In this document: positions 16,728 through 25,143 of the stretch, piece by piece
Layout of the letters: every line of letters starts with the position of its first letter
Position numbering within the stretch: position 1 is the first letter of the stretch
DNA from: Prescottella agglutinans
GTDB lineage: Bacteria > Actinomycetota > Actinomycetes > Mycobacteriales > Mycobacteriaceae
DNA length: 64,000 nt
Assembly (NCBI RefSeq): GCF_004011865.1
Contig: NZ_RKLP01000011.1
Span: forward strand, 1 to 64,000
Reading direction: 5' to 3'
Notes under the pieces: generated by a model
Database searches by the model: none
The model's input: the letters and a program-made list of their open reading frames with translations, nothing else
What the model was told of the DNA's origin: nothing
Made by a program: the position numbers and the translations under genes

Positions 16728-17530
16728 GCATGCCGAACCGGCGCAGCTTCGGGAAACCCGTGACGCAGATTCGCGCCCGCGACGTCGACCGCACCGCGGT
16801 GCGAGAGGCACTCGACTCGGCCTTCTCCGACGGCCAACTCTCACAGACCGAACACCGGAATCGGGTGGGGGCCGCCCGGTCGGCGCGCACCCTGGACGAC
16901 CTCGATCGACTCGTCCGTGACCTGCAGGCGCCGCCCACACTGAGCGACACCGTCGCGTCGCAGCCGCCGCCACCGAGCACCCGCTGGATCGTCGCGGTGG
17001 CGGCCGCCGTCGTCGCAGTGTGCGGGATCGTGGTGGTCACCTCGGATCGGGATGTTGCCGGTCCGGCCGGCGCGGCACCCGCCACCGAGTTGATGACCGC
17101 GGCGGGGTTCGGGCAGATGCTCGACGACATCGCCCGGGGCCTGGGCGGCTCGCAGGTCGACCAGCTGACCGTCTACCCCGAGTACGCGTCGATCTCGCGC
17201 CCGGTGCCCGGGGCGCCCGGTAGCGAGCAGTCGTACACGTACGAGGACGGAAAGCTCACGGACGACGGCAGGTCACCCGGTCGCACCGAGGGCGTGCCCG
17301 TCGACCTGGCCGAGTTGCGTCCCAACGTTCCCCGACTGATCGGGCTGCTGTACGGCGCCGATCGCACACTCCGGGTGAGCGACCCGACCCAGATCTTCCT
17401 GGACGCGAAGCGCGGCGACGACGGGCCGGTCGTGAACATCCACCTGAAGAACGAGACCTCGGGCGCCAGTGGCTTCCTGACGGTCGGTTTCGACGGCGCC
17501 GTCCGCAGCGTCTACCGATCCGACCAGTAG
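16724..17530 (+). CDS. DUF1707 single-pass membrane protein, copy D
   Basis: 268 residues, a paralogue of copy B. It starts at a GTG that overlaps the stop of copy C (GTGA); an ATG two codons later is an alternative. DUF1707 domain at about 16-72 (RARDVDRTAVREALDSAFSD), membrane helix at about 88-108, and the same outer-domain segments as copy B (LRPNVPRLIGLLYGADRTL, SGFLTVGFDGAVRS). Copies A-B and C-D are therefore one gene pair duplicated in tandem. The function is unknown. Confidence 0.75.
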   Translation: MSMPNRRSFGKPVTQIRARDVDRTAVREALDSAFSDGQLSQTEHRNRVGAARSARTLDDLDRLVRDLQAPPTLSDTVASQPPPPSTRWIVAVAAAVVAVCGIVVVTSDRDVAGPAGAAPATELMTAAGFGQMLDDIARGLGGSQVDQLTVYPEYASISRPVPGAPGSEQSYTYEDGKLTDDGRSPGRTEGVPVDLAELRPNVPRLIGLLYGADRTLRVSDPTQIFLDAKRGDDGPVVNIHLKNETSGASGFLTVGFDGAVRSVYRSDQ

Positions 17531-17568
17531 GTCTCCGACCAGCAATTTCGCGGAACAGTGTGCCCGAA

Positions 17569-17585
17569 TATATCGGTGCGATATA
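17569..17585. promoter_or_regulatory. candidate PadR operator
   Basis: A perfect palindrome, TATATCG-GTG-CGATATA, lies 51 bp upstream of padR in an otherwise GC-rich region. A related half-site (CTATCGGTTAT) follows at about 17600. Position and shape fit autoregulation of padR-ino1 by PadR. Confidence 0.5.
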
Positions 17586-17636
17586 GTTGGCAATCGCATC
17601 TATCGGTTATGTTCGGGACACTCAGGGGGTGTGATC

Positions 17637-18203
17637 ATGCTCGAGCTGGCAATTCTCGGGCTGCTCCTCGAGTCACCCATGCACGGATACGAGCTGCGCA
17701 AGCGGCTCACCGGGCTGCTCGGTGCGTTCCGCGCCTTCTCCTACGGTTCGCTGTACCCGACGCTGCGGCGCATGCAGTCGGACGGGTTGATCGTCGAGGG
17801 CGAGAACGAGGACGGCACCGTCAAGCGGCGGGCACGTCGCGTGTACGAGCTGACCCCCGCCGGCCGGAAGCGCTTCTCCGAGCTGGTGGCGGACACGGGG
17901 CCCCAGAACTACACCGACGACGGGTTCGGCGTGCACCTTGCCTTCTTCAGCCGCACCCCCGCCGAGGCGCGGATGCGAATTCTGGAAGGCAGGCGACGTC
18001 AGGTCGAGGAGCGCCGGGAAAGCCTCCGCGACGCCATCGGGCGGGCCACCGGGTCGCTCGACCGTTACACCCGCCAGCTCCATCAGCTCGGTCTCGAGTC
18101 GAGCGAACGGGAAGTGCGGTGGCTGAACGAGCTGATCGCCGCCGAACAATCATCAACAGCAACAGCACCCAAGAAAAAAGAAGGAGAACCCGACCATGGG
18201 TGA
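17637..18203 (+). CDS. PadR family transcriptional regulator
   Basis: 188 residues. The N-terminal winged helix ([36 protein letters not shown]) is typical PadR, and the C-terminal helices (about 110-175) form the dimerisation part. The ATG at 17637 is preceded by GGGGG about 8 nt upstream; a GTG at 17631 is the alternative. It matches M. tuberculosis Rv0047c, which also sits beside ino1. Its end overlaps the ino1 start by 8 nt (ATGGGTGA), so the two are co-translated. Control of ino1 by this protein is inferred from the overlap and the upstream palindrome. Confidence 0.92.
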   Translation: MLELAILGLLLESPMHGYELRKRLTGLLGAFRAFSYGSLYPTLRRMQSDGLIVEGENEDGTVKRRARRVYELTPAGRKRFSELVADTGPQNYTDDGFGVHLAFFSRTPAEARMRILEGRRRQVEERRESLRDAIGRATGSLDRYTRQLHQLGLESSEREVRWLNELIAAEQSSTATAPKKKEGEPDHG

Positions 18204-19290
18204 GAACAGCACCGCGGTGCGCGTAGCCATTGTGGGCGTGGGTAACTGTGCCTCGTCCCTGGTCCAGGGCGTGCAGTACTACAAGGACGCCGACGAGAAC
18301 TCCACCGTCCCCGGCCTGATGCACGTCAAGTTCGGCCAGTACCACGTCCGCGACGTCAACTTCGTCGCCGCGTTCGACGTCGACGCCAAGAAGGTCGGGT
18401 TCGACCTGTCCGAGGCGATCAACGCCAGCGAGAACAACACCATCAAGATCGCCGACGTCCCGCCGCTGAACGTCCCCGTCCTGCGCGGCCCGACGCTCGA
18501 CGGCATCGGCAAGTACTACGCCCAGACCATCGAGGTCTCCGACGCCGAGCCCGTCGACGTCGTGAAGGCCCTCGAGGACGCCGAGGTCGACGTCCTCGTG
18601 TCCTACCTGCCGGTGGGCTCGGAAGAGGCCGACAAGTTCTACGCGCAGTGCTGCATCGACGCCGGTGTCGCGTTCGTGAACGCGCTGCCCGTCTTCATCG
18701 CCTCCGACCCGGAGTGGGCCGACAAGTTCCGCGCGGCCGGTGTCCCGATCGTCGGCGACGACATCAAGAGCCAGGTCGGCGCCACCATCACGCACCGCGT
18801 GATGGCGAAGCTGTTCGAGGACCGCGGCGTGGTGCTGGATCGCACCTACCAGCTGAACGTCGGCGGCAACATGGACTTCAAGAACATGCTCGAGCGTGAG
18901 CGTCTGGAGTCCAAGAAGGTCTCCAAGACGCAGGCTGTGACGTCGAACCTGAACGGCCCGCTGTCCGGCAAGGTCCACGACCGCAACGTCCACATCGGTC
19001 CCTCGGACTACGTCGAGTGGCTCGACGACCGCAAGTGGGCGTACGTCCGCCTCGAGGGTCGCGCGTTCGGTGACGCCCCGCTGAACCTGGAGTACAAGCT
19101 CGAGGTCTGGGACTCCCCGAACTCGGCCGGCATCATCATCGACGCCATCCGCGCCGCGAAGATCGCCAAGGACCGCGGCCTCGGTGGCCCGATCCTGCCG
19201 GCGTCGGCGTACCTGATGAAGTCCCCGCCGGTCCAGATGGCCGACGACAAGGCTCGCGCCGAGCTCGAGGCCTTCATCATCGAGGCCTGA
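18196..19290 (+). CDS. ino1: inositol-1-phosphate synthase
   Basis: 364 residues. It converts glucose-6-phosphate to 1D-myo-inositol-3-phosphate with NAD, the entry to phosphatidylinositol, PIMs, lipoarabinomannan and mycothiol. The Rossmann start [17 protein letters not shown] and the active-site segment [17 protein letters not shown] with KKVSKT are clear. AAGGAG lies upstream of the ATG, inside the padR 3' end. A strong hairpin follows the stop. The link with GT87 enzymes in this block makes biological sense because inositol lipids are their likely acceptors. Confidence 0.97.
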   Translation: MGENSTAVRVAIVGVGNCASSLVQGVQYYKDADENSTVPGLMHVKFGQYHVRDVNFVAAFDVDAKKVGFDLSEAINASENNTIKIADVPPLNVPVLRGPTLDGIGKYYAQTIEVSDAEPVDVVKALEDAEVDVLVSYLPVGSEEADKFYAQCCIDAGVAFVNALPVFIASDPEWADKFRAAGVPIVGDDIKSQVGATITHRVMAKLFEDRGVVLDRTYQLNVGGNMDFKNMLERERLESKKVSKTQAVTSNLNGPLSGKVHDRNVHIGPSDYVEWLDDRKWAYVRLEGRAFGDAPLNLEYKLEVWDSPNSAGIIIDAIRAAKIAKDRGLGGPILPASAYLMKSPPVQMADDKARAELEAFIIEA

Positions 19291-19306
19291 GTCTCTGCTT
19301 GAACCT

Positions 19307-19345
19307 CCTGTGGCGGTGGTCGATTCGTTCGACCACCGCCACAGG
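19307..19345 (+). terminator. ino1 terminator
   Basis: Perfect 17-bp inverted repeat (arms 19307-19323 and 19329-19345, loop TTCGT), 16 bp after the ino1 stop. It is followed by GTGTCTTC rather than a clean T-run. Confidence 0.8.
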
Positions 19346-19413
19346 TGTCTTCGGGGGAAGCCTCTCCGGATAATCGGTGGTCGAGTGAATCCTCCGGTGC
19401 TACGGTGGCTTTC

Positions 19414-19434
19414 GTGGGCACTCTGAATCACTAG
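19414..19434 (+). CDS. possible six-codon leader peptide of the ABC-F gene
   Basis: A short open frame reads GTG-GGC-ACT-CTG-AAT-CAC-TAG (M-G-T-L-N-H). It sits 7 nt after TACGGT (19401-19406), so it would be translated from a leaderless mRNA. Between it and the ABC-F start lie three short GC hairpins: GCCGCG/CGCGGC near 19443-19466, ACCCGGC/GCCGGGT near 19492-19508, and CCCGGA/TCCGGG near 19541-19557, the last just before the ribosome binding site. This layout fits ribosome-mediated attenuation. It is inferred from layout only. Confidence 0.45.
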   Translation: MGTLNH

Positions 19435-19572
19435 ATCGGGACGCCGCGTCGAGCTTGCTCCGCGGCGGGTCCTGAGCGCGCGGACATCGGCACCCGGCTC
19501 GGCCGGGTCGATTGCGCGAGGGCACCTTTCCCCCGATCTCCCGGACACGTTCCGGGCGCAAGGAGCACGCCC

Positions 19573-21183
19573 ATGCCCGTCTCCGAATTCTCCCTACGCT
19601 CCGTCTCGAAGCGCTACGGCGACCGCGTCGTCCTCGACGGTGTCGACCTGTCGATCCCGCCGGGCACGAAGGTCGGCGTCGTCGGCGACAACGGATCCGG
19701 CAAGTCGACACTGCTCGCACTCCTCGCCGGCCGCATCCACCCCGACAACGGCGAGACCCGTGTCGTCGCGGACGGCGGAATCGCTTATGCCGCACAGTCT
19801 CTGGACCTGAACGCGGGCGCGACCGTCCAGGACGCGATCGACCACGTCCTCCGTGACCTCCGCACCCTCGAGGCCCGGATCCGCGGTCTGGAGCAGCGTC
19901 TGGCCGATGCGGCCGACGACGACCTCCACGCCGCCCTGTCCGAATACACGGAGTCGACAGCGCTTTTCGAGAGCCTCGACGGGTACACCGTCGACGAGCG
20001 GGTCGATGCCGGCCTGCACGCGCTCGGGCTGCCGCATCTCGACCGGTCCCGGCGGGTCGGCACGCTGTCGGGTGGACAGCAGGCCCGGCTCGCACTGGCC
20101 GCCGTCCTGGCGTCCAATGCCGAACTGCTCCTGCTGGACGAGCCCTCCAACGACCTGGACGACGACGCCGTCGCCTGGCTCGAGCACCGCCTGATCGACC
20201 ATCGCGGCACGGTGGTGGCGGTGACCCACGATCGCGTGTTCCTCGACCGGTTGACGCCGGTGATCGTCGAGGTGGCCGGGCGGGGCGTGCGCCGCTACGG
20301 CGACGGCTACGACGGATACCTCGCGGCGAAGGCCGCCGAGCGGCGGCGACGGGTGCAGGAGTACCGGGACTGGCGTCTCGAGCTCGACCGGAGCGAACAC
20401 CTCGCCCGGGCGAATGCATCACGGCTCGAAGCGATTCCCCGCAAGCAGGAGAAGGCGGGATTCGGTCACGGCGCGTTCCGGGCACGCGGACGCGATCACG
20501 GGGCGATGGGGCGGATCCGGAACGCCAAGGAGCGGATCGACCGCCTCACGCGGGATCCGGTCATGCTCCCACCGGAACCGTTGCGGTTCACGCCGGCGCT
20601 GCCGACGGCGACCGCCCCCGCGCCCGAAGGCCCGCTCGTTCGACTGTCGGGCGTGCGTGTCGGGTCGCGGCCGGCGATCCCCGACCTGGAGGTGCAGCCC
20701 GGGGGTCGCCTGCTGGTGACCGGGCCGAACGGTGCCGGAAAGACCACGCTGCTCCAGGTGATCGCCGGCGAGATCGTGCCGGACAGCGGCGAGGTGCGCG
20801 CACCGACCAGGGTCGGGTACCTGCGGCAGACCGTCGGCTCGTGGCCCGGCGCGGTGACCCTGCTCGCGGCCTACGTCGCCGAGCGGCCGGGTCATCCGGA
20901 CGATGCCGCGGCGGAACTGCTCTCGCTCGGGCTGTTCGTCCCCGACGACCTGCACCGGCCGCTCGCCGAACTGTCGTACGGTCAGCGACGGCGGCTCGAG
21001 GTGGCGCTGCTCGTCACCTGCGGCGCCGATCTGCTGCTGCTGGACGAGCCGACGAACCACCTGTCACCGGCACTCGCCGAGGAACTCGAGGACGCCCTCG
21101 GCTCGTTCGACGGCACCGTCGTCGCCGTCACCCACGATCGGCGGATGCGGGGACGCTTCCACGGCGAGCACCTGGCGCTGTGA
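19573..21183 (+). CDS. ABC-F family ATP-binding protein (ribosome protection type)
   Basis: 536 residues with two ABC domains in one chain and no membrane segments. The first has GDNGSGKST, LSGGQQ and LLLLDEPSNDLD; the second has GPNGAGKTT, LSYGQRR and LLLLDEPTNHL. The linker (about 245-340) is rich in charged helical residues, as in the interdomain linker that reaches the ribosomal exit site. Actinobacterial members of this type (for example TlrC-like proteins) protect the ribosome from macrolides, lincosamides or pleuromutilins. The ATG is preceded by CAAGGAGCA. The 5' leader of about 150 nt with a possible leader peptide supports a drug-responsive role. The substrate drug is unknown. Confidence 0.88.
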   Translation: MPVSEFSLRSVSKRYGDRVVLDGVDLSIPPGTKVGVVGDNGSGKSTLLALLAGRIHPDNGETRVVADGGIAYAAQSLDLNAGATVQDAIDHVLRDLRTLEARIRGLEQRLADAADDDLHAALSEYTESTALFESLDGYTVDERVDAGLHALGLPHLDRSRRVGTLSGGQQARLALAAVLASNAELLLLDEPSNDLDDDAVAWLEHRLIDHRGTVVAVTHDRVFLDRLTPVIVEVAGRGVRRYGDGYDGYLAAKAAERRRRVQEYRDWRLELDRSEHLARANASRLEAIPRKQEKAGFGHGAFRARGRDHGAMGRIRNAKERIDRLTRDPVMLPPEPLRFTPALPTATAPAPEGPLVRLSGVRVGSRPAIPDLEVQPGGRLLVTGPNGAGKTTLLQVIAGEIVPDSGEVRAPTRVGYLRQTVGSWPGAVTLLAAYVAERPGHPDDAAAELLSLGLFVPDDLHRPLAELSYGQRRRLEVALLVTCGADLLLLDEPTNHLSPALAEELEDALGSFDGTVVAVTHDRRMRGRFHGEHLAL

Positions 21184-21786
21184 TCACCAGGTCGGGGAGA
21201 CGCCGTTGCTGCGCAACCAGACCTGCGGGTCCACCTGGCGGCCACTGGGATCCCAGACCTCGAAGTGCAGGTGCGGGCCGGTCGACTGGCCGCGGTTGCC
21301 GACCGTCGCGATCTGCTGACCGGCGGCGACGCGCTGGCCGACACTGACGATGTAGGTGTCGACGTGACCGTACACGGTGATGGTGCCGTCGTTGTGCTGC
21401 ACGCGCACCCACTGGCCGAACCCGGAGGCCGCGCCCGCCGAGATCACCTTGCCGGCGGCGGCGGAGTAGATCGGCGTGCCGAGGCTCGCCCCGATGTCGA
21501 TGCCGTTGTGGTGGCCGCCGTCACGGGGGCCGTAGCTCGAGGTCAGTACACCGGAAACCGGCTGCACCACAGAAGAATTCGACCCGAACTTGTGGACGGA
21601 TCCCGCCGACTGGGCGGGCTGCGGGGACGCGGACGCGGTGGCGACGCCGAGTTGCGTCCCGCCGACGAGGAGGGATCCGGCGATGGCGACGAATGCTGCC
21701 GTCTTCAGCGAACGCCGGCGAATACCGGACTTCGACGGATCGATATTGCGAGTGGAATTGTGCGATGACTGGTGGTGCTTGCCCAC
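21184..21786 (-). CDS. secreted M23 family metallopeptidase
   Basis: 200 residues. Basic N-terminus, signal/anchor helix at about 30-48 and an Ala-Ser-rich cleavage region (ATASASPQ). The LytM/M23 domain (about 85-195) has the zinc ligands HNGIDIG and GPHLHFEVW. These enzymes cut peptidoglycan cross-bridges or stem peptides during growth and division. The start is a GTG at 21784-21786 with GAGG about 8 nt upstream. It converges on the ABC-F gene with stop codons back to back (TGATCA). The leader upstream contains a conserved-looking hairpin. Confidence 0.92.
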   Translation of the reverse strand: MGKHHQSSHNSTRNIDPSKSGIRRRSLKTAAFVAIAGSLLVGGTQLGVATASASPQPAQSAGSVHKFGSNSSVVQPVSGVLTSSYGPRDGGHHNGIDIGASLGTPIYSAAAGKVISAGAASGFGQWVRVQHNDGTITVYGHVDTYIVSVGQRVAAGQQIATVGNRGQSTGPHLHFEVWDPSGRQVDPQVWLRSNGVSPTW

Positions 21787-21799
21787 GGGTGTTACCTCA

Positions 21800-21853
21800 T
21801 TTGTGACTTGCTCATCGGCCCGAGGAGGGTTCTCCCAGGAGGCCCGTCACAAA
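21800..21853 (-). promoter_or_regulatory. structured 5' leader of the M23 gene
   Basis: TTTGTGAC (21800-21807) and GTCACAAA (21846-21853) form a perfect 8-bp closing stem around 38 nt that contain a smaller GGG-AGAA-CCC hairpin and two GGCC blocks. It begins 13 nt upstream of the GTG, so it would be part of the mRNA leader and could hide the ribosome binding site. I could not match it to the c-di-AMP (ydaO) riboswitch consensus, which often precedes cell-wall hydrolase genes in actinobacteria. Confidence 0.4.
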
Positions 21854-21987
21854 AGAGTAACGAAGCTATATCGATCCGTCGAGTGTTATCGAATTTTTAT
21901 CTTTACCCGATATAAACCGACCGGTTTCGCGAAAGGTCCAGGTCAAGCCGGTTTCGTCGGCGAACTAACGACGGCGGGGAATTCGGC

Positions 21988-22749
21988 TCACGCCATTTTC
22001 GCAACCACCGACAATGGCAGCACCTTCATTGCCACGGACAGCGGCGCCCACGGCCACGCCGGGACATACGCCTTGTTCGGTTCCTTCTCGATGGCCGCGG
22101 CCAGGGCCCGGCAACCGGTCTCGGTGTCGACGATGAACGGCACCTTCTTCACCTTCTCGTTGATCTCCGACCGGATGAAGCCGGGGAAGACGGTGGAGAC
22201 GTCGATGCGGGTCTTCGCGAGGTCGGCCCGCATGCCCTCGCCCAGGGCCGCGACACCCGCCTTCGACGCCGCGTAGGTGGTGAGGTTGCGGGGCATCCCG
22301 CGCATCGCGCTCATCGACGAGATCAGCACCACGTGGCCCGAGTTCCGGGGGCGGAACAGCTCGAGCGCCGCCTCGCTCTGCGCGAGCGCGCCGAGGAAGT
22401 TGGTGCGGGCGGTCGCCGCGTTGGCGCGAAAGTAGCCGGTGCCCAACGGCTGTCCCTTGCCGAGGCCGGCGTTGACGATCACCCGGTCCAGGCCGCCGAG
22501 TTCCTCGTCGAACTCCCGGAACACGCCGAACACCTCGTCGTGGACGTCCACGTCGAGCTTGCGAATCGCGACGGTGATCTGCGGATGCGCGGCCAGCAGT
22601 TCGTCGCGCAGTTCCTCGAGCCGCTCGATGCGGCGGGCCGCGAGCGCGAGATTGCGTCCCCGAGAGGCGAATTCGCGGGCCATACCGCGACCGAGCCCCG
22701 AGCTGGCGCCGGTGATGAGAATGTTCCTGCGCGGCGTGCGGCTGCCCAC
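21988..22749 (-). CDS. short-chain dehydrogenase/reductase
   Basis: 253 residues, classical SDR: NAD(P)-binding TGASSGLGRGMA near the N-terminus, NAGLGKG, catalytic Ser in LISSMSAM and YAASK (Tyr-x3-Lys). The C-terminal part is more hydrophobic (PAWPWAPLSVAMKVLPL). The GTG at 22749 overlaps the stop of the upstream kinase gene by one base, so it is the third gene of the acyl-CoA dehydrogenase-kinase-SDR operon. A role in oxidising a hydroxyacyl intermediate is inferred from the operon. Confidence 0.9.
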   Translation of the reverse strand: MGSRTPRRNILITGASSGLGRGMAREFASRGRNLALAARRIERLEELRDELLAAHPQITVAIRKLDVDVHDEVFGVFREFDEELGGLDRVIVNAGLGKGQPLGTGYFRANAATARTNFLGALAQSEAALELFRPRNSGHVVLISSMSAMRGMPRNLTTYAASKAGVAALGEGMRADLAKTRIDVSTVFPGFIRSEINEKVKKVPFIVDTETGCRALAAAIEKEPNKAYVPAWPWAPLSVAMKVLPLSVVAKMA

Positions 22750-23822
22750 TACTTGCCCTCCGTCATGGTGTCGATCAGTTCGTTGCAGCGGGTGTCCAGG
22801 TATCCCACGGCGATCCAGAAGTGCTCGAACGCCGGGTTGGTGGTCTGCCCGTGGTGGTAGCGGTAGTAGATCTGCTGCGCGATCACCGCGAGCCGGAACA
22901 GCCCGAAGACCTCGTAGAAGCCCCAGTTGTCGATGGGTAGACCCGTTCGCTCGCCGTAGTATTCGACGATCTCGCGGCGGGTGAGCATGCCCGGCAGGTC
23001 CGACGGCTGACGCTTGGTGGCCAGCATCATCGGGTGGTCGTCGGCCTGTACCCAGTAGGCCAGGCTCGACCCGAGGTCCATGAGCGGGTCGCCGACGGTC
23101 GCGAGTTCCCAGTCCAGCACGGCCCGCGGCGTCAGGTCGTCGCCGAGGACGACGTTGTCGAGGCGGAAGTCGCCGTGGATCACCGCCGACGCGACGTCCG
23201 CGGGTCGGTTGTCCGCGAGCCACTTCGTCACCCGCGCGAAGTCGGGAACGTTGTCGGTGCGGGCGGCCGCGTACCGCTTGGTCCAGCCCGCGACCTGCCG
23301 GGCGACGTAGCCTGTGCCGCGGCCGAACTCGTCGAGGCCCGACTGCGCCGGATCGACGGCGTGCAGTTCGATCAGCAGGTCGACCACCCGCAGGCACAGC
23401 TCCCGCGTGTTCTCCGGGGTGAGCCCGAGTTCGGCCGGGGGAGCGGACCGCAGGATGGTGCCCTCGACGCGCTCCATCACGTAGAAGTCGGCGCCCAGCA
23501 CCGCCGGATCGGTGCATAGGCCCACCATCGTCGGCACGTGCGGATACACCGGCGCGAGCAGCGACTGGATGCGGTACTCGCGGACCATGTCGTGCCCGGA
23601 CGCCGGCTTGGCCCCCGCCGGGGGTCGGCGCAGCACCAGGTCGCGGTCCGGGTAGCGCAGCAGATACGTCAGGTTCGACGCGCCGCCCGCGAACTGGCGC
23701 ACCTCGGGCACACCGCTCGACTCCCCGGAGGTGTTGTCCCGCAACCACCGGGCGACGGCATCGACGTCGAAGGCGTCCTCGTCGCGGACGGCGCGGGCGT
23801 TGCCCGGAAGCTGTGCGGTCAC
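22749..23822 (-). CDS. APH-type phosphotransferase (kinase half of ACAD10/11-like systems)
   Basis: 357 residues, aminoglycoside-phosphotransferase fold: FAGGASNLTYLL nucleotide loop, LVLRRPP with the ATP-binding Arg/Lys, YVMERVEG hinge, catalytic VIHGDFRLDNVV and metal-binding VLDWELATVGDP. Relatives next to acyl-CoA dehydrogenases (ACAD11 N-terminal domain; LvaA of levulinate catabolism) phosphorylate 4-hydroxyacyl-CoAs rather than antibiotics. It starts at a GTG overlapping the dehydrogenase stop (GTGA). The substrate is inferred from context. Confidence 0.88.
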   Translation of the reverse strand: MTAQLPGNARAVRDEDAFDVDAVARWLRDNTSGESSGVPEVRQFAGGASNLTYLLRYPDRDLVLRRPPAGAKPASGHDMVREYRIQSLLAPVYPHVPTMVGLCTDPAVLGADFYVMERVEGTILRSAPPAELGLTPENTRELCLRVVDLLIELHAVDPAQSGLDEFGRGTGYVARQVAGWTKRYAAARTDNVPDFARVTKWLADNRPADVASAVIHGDFRLDNVVLGDDLTPRAVLDWELATVGDPLMDLGSSLAYWVQADDHPMMLATKRQPSDLPGMLTRREIVEYYGERTGLPIDNWGFYEVFGLFRLAVIAQQIYYRYHHGQTTNPAFEHFWIAVGYLDTRCNELIDTMTEGK

Positions 23823-25051
23823 TGGTACTTGCCCAACTCGAACCGTGCCACCAGGCCCTGGTGCACCTCGTCCGGCCCGTCGGCGAGGCGCAGCGCCCGC
23901 GCCACCGTCCAGGCGCCGGCGAGCGGGAAGTCATCGGACAGGCCTCCGCCGCCGTGGATCTGGATGGCGAAGTCGATCACCTGCTGCGCCACGCGGGGTG
24001 CGGCGACCTTGATCTCCGACACCGCGGACCGGGCGCCGGCGATGCCCTGGGTGTCGAGCAGCCACGCGGTGTTGAGCACCAGCAACCGCAACTGGTTGAT
24101 CGCGATACGGGCGTCGGCGACGCGTTCGCGGTTGCCGCCCAGGTTGATCAGCGGCTTGCCGAATGCGACGCGCTCGGTGCCGCGACGGATCGCCAGTTCG
24201 AGCGCCGCCTCCGCGAGGCCGACCAGGCGCATGGCGTGATGCACCCGACCCGGGCCGAGCCGACCCTGCGCGATCTCGAATCCCCTTCCGGGACCGGCGA
24301 CGATCGCGTCCAGCGGCAGTCGGACGTTCGTGAACGACACCTCGCCGTGGCCGCCGGGTTCGTCGTAGAAGCCCATGGTCGACAGCATCCGCTCGACCTT
24401 GACGCCGGGGGTGTCGATCGGCACCAGCACCATCGAATGCCGTTGATATTTGTGCACTTCCGGATCGGTGAGGCCCATGAAGATCAGGATCTTGCAGTCC
24501 GGGCTGCCGATGCCGGTGCTCCACCACTTGCGGCCGTTCAACACCACCTCGTCGCCCTCGACGACGGCGGTCGCGGCCATGTTGGTGGCGTCGGACGACG
24601 CGACATCGGGTTCGGTCATGCAGAAGGCGGAGCGGATCTCGCCGTCCAGCAACGGCTTCAGCCAGCGCTCCTTCTGCGCGGCACTGCCGTAGTGGTAGAG
24701 CACCTCCATGTTGCCGGTGTCCGGGGCGTCGCAGTTGAAGACCGCGGCGACGAAGGGGGAGCGGCCCATCTCCTCGGCGAGCGGCGCGTACTCGACGTTG
24801 CTCAGGCCGGCGCCGAGTTCGGCGTCGGGCAGGAAGAGGTTCCACAGTCCCTGCGCGCGAGCTTTGGCCTGCAGTGCGCGGAACTCGTCGGACACCTGCC
24901 ACATCGCGGCGCCGGACACGTCGGCGCGCTGCGCGAACTGCGCCGCCCGCTCGGCCCGCAGGCGTGCCTCGACCGGGGCGACCTCGGTCGCGATGAACTC
25001 GCGCAGACGGTCGAGGTATTCCTTCGACCGCGCGCTCTGGGCGAAATCCAT
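23819..25051 (-). CDS. acyl-CoA dehydrogenase (ACAD10/11-like)
   Basis: 410 residues, full-length flavoenzyme. Typical parts are CMTEPDVASSDATNM (FAD/substrate loop), WWSTGIGSPDC, RVAFGKPL, IQIHGGGGLSDDFPL and the terminal ARALRLADGPDEVH. It removes or adds the alpha-beta unsaturation of acyl-CoAs with FAD; ACAD10/11 relatives act on phosphorylated 4-hydroxyacyl-CoAs, eliminating phosphate to give the enoyl-CoA. First gene of a three-gene operon divergent from a TetR regulator, with a perfect palindrome between them. Confidence 0.93.
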   Translation of the reverse strand: MDFAQSARSKEYLDRLREFIATEVAPVEARLRAERAAQFAQRADVSGAAMWQVSDEFRALQAKARAQGLWNLFLPDAELGAGLSNVEYAPLAEEMGRSPFVAAVFNCDAPDTGNMEVLYHYGSAAQKERWLKPLLDGEIRSAFCMTEPDVASSDATNMAATAVVEGDEVVLNGRKWWSTGIGSPDCKILIFMGLTDPEVHKYQRHSMVLVPIDTPGVKVERMLSTMGFYDEPGGHGEVSFTNVRLPLDAIVAGPGRGFEIAQGRLGPGRVHHAMRLVGLAEAALELAIRRGTERVAFGKPLINLGGNRERVADARIAINQLRLLVLNTAWLLDTQGIAGARSAVSEIKVAAPRVAQQVIDFAIQIHGGGGLSDDFPLAGAWTVARALRLADGPDEVHQGLVARFELGKYQ

Positions 25052-25072
25052 GCCAGCCTCCGTGACGTCGAC

Positions 25073-25093
25073 TAACTGAGCATTGCTCAGTTA
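25073..25093. promoter_or_regulatory. TetR-type operator between divergent genes
   Basis: Perfect palindrome TAACTGAGC-ATT-GCTCAGTTA in the 92-bp divergent gap. It is 21 bp upstream of the dehydrogenase ATG and 50 bp upstream of the TetR start, so one repressor dimer pair could control both directions. Confidence 0.65.
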
Positions 25094-25143
25094 ACCTAAA
25101 CGTAGACTTGCCTCGCAATCAAGATCCTGGACGGTGTCATCTC

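Noticed and set aside
22749-23822. Aminoglycoside resistance phosphotransferase
   Set aside because: The APH fold is present, but operon context with an acyl-CoA dehydrogenase and SDR points to acyl-CoA metabolism.
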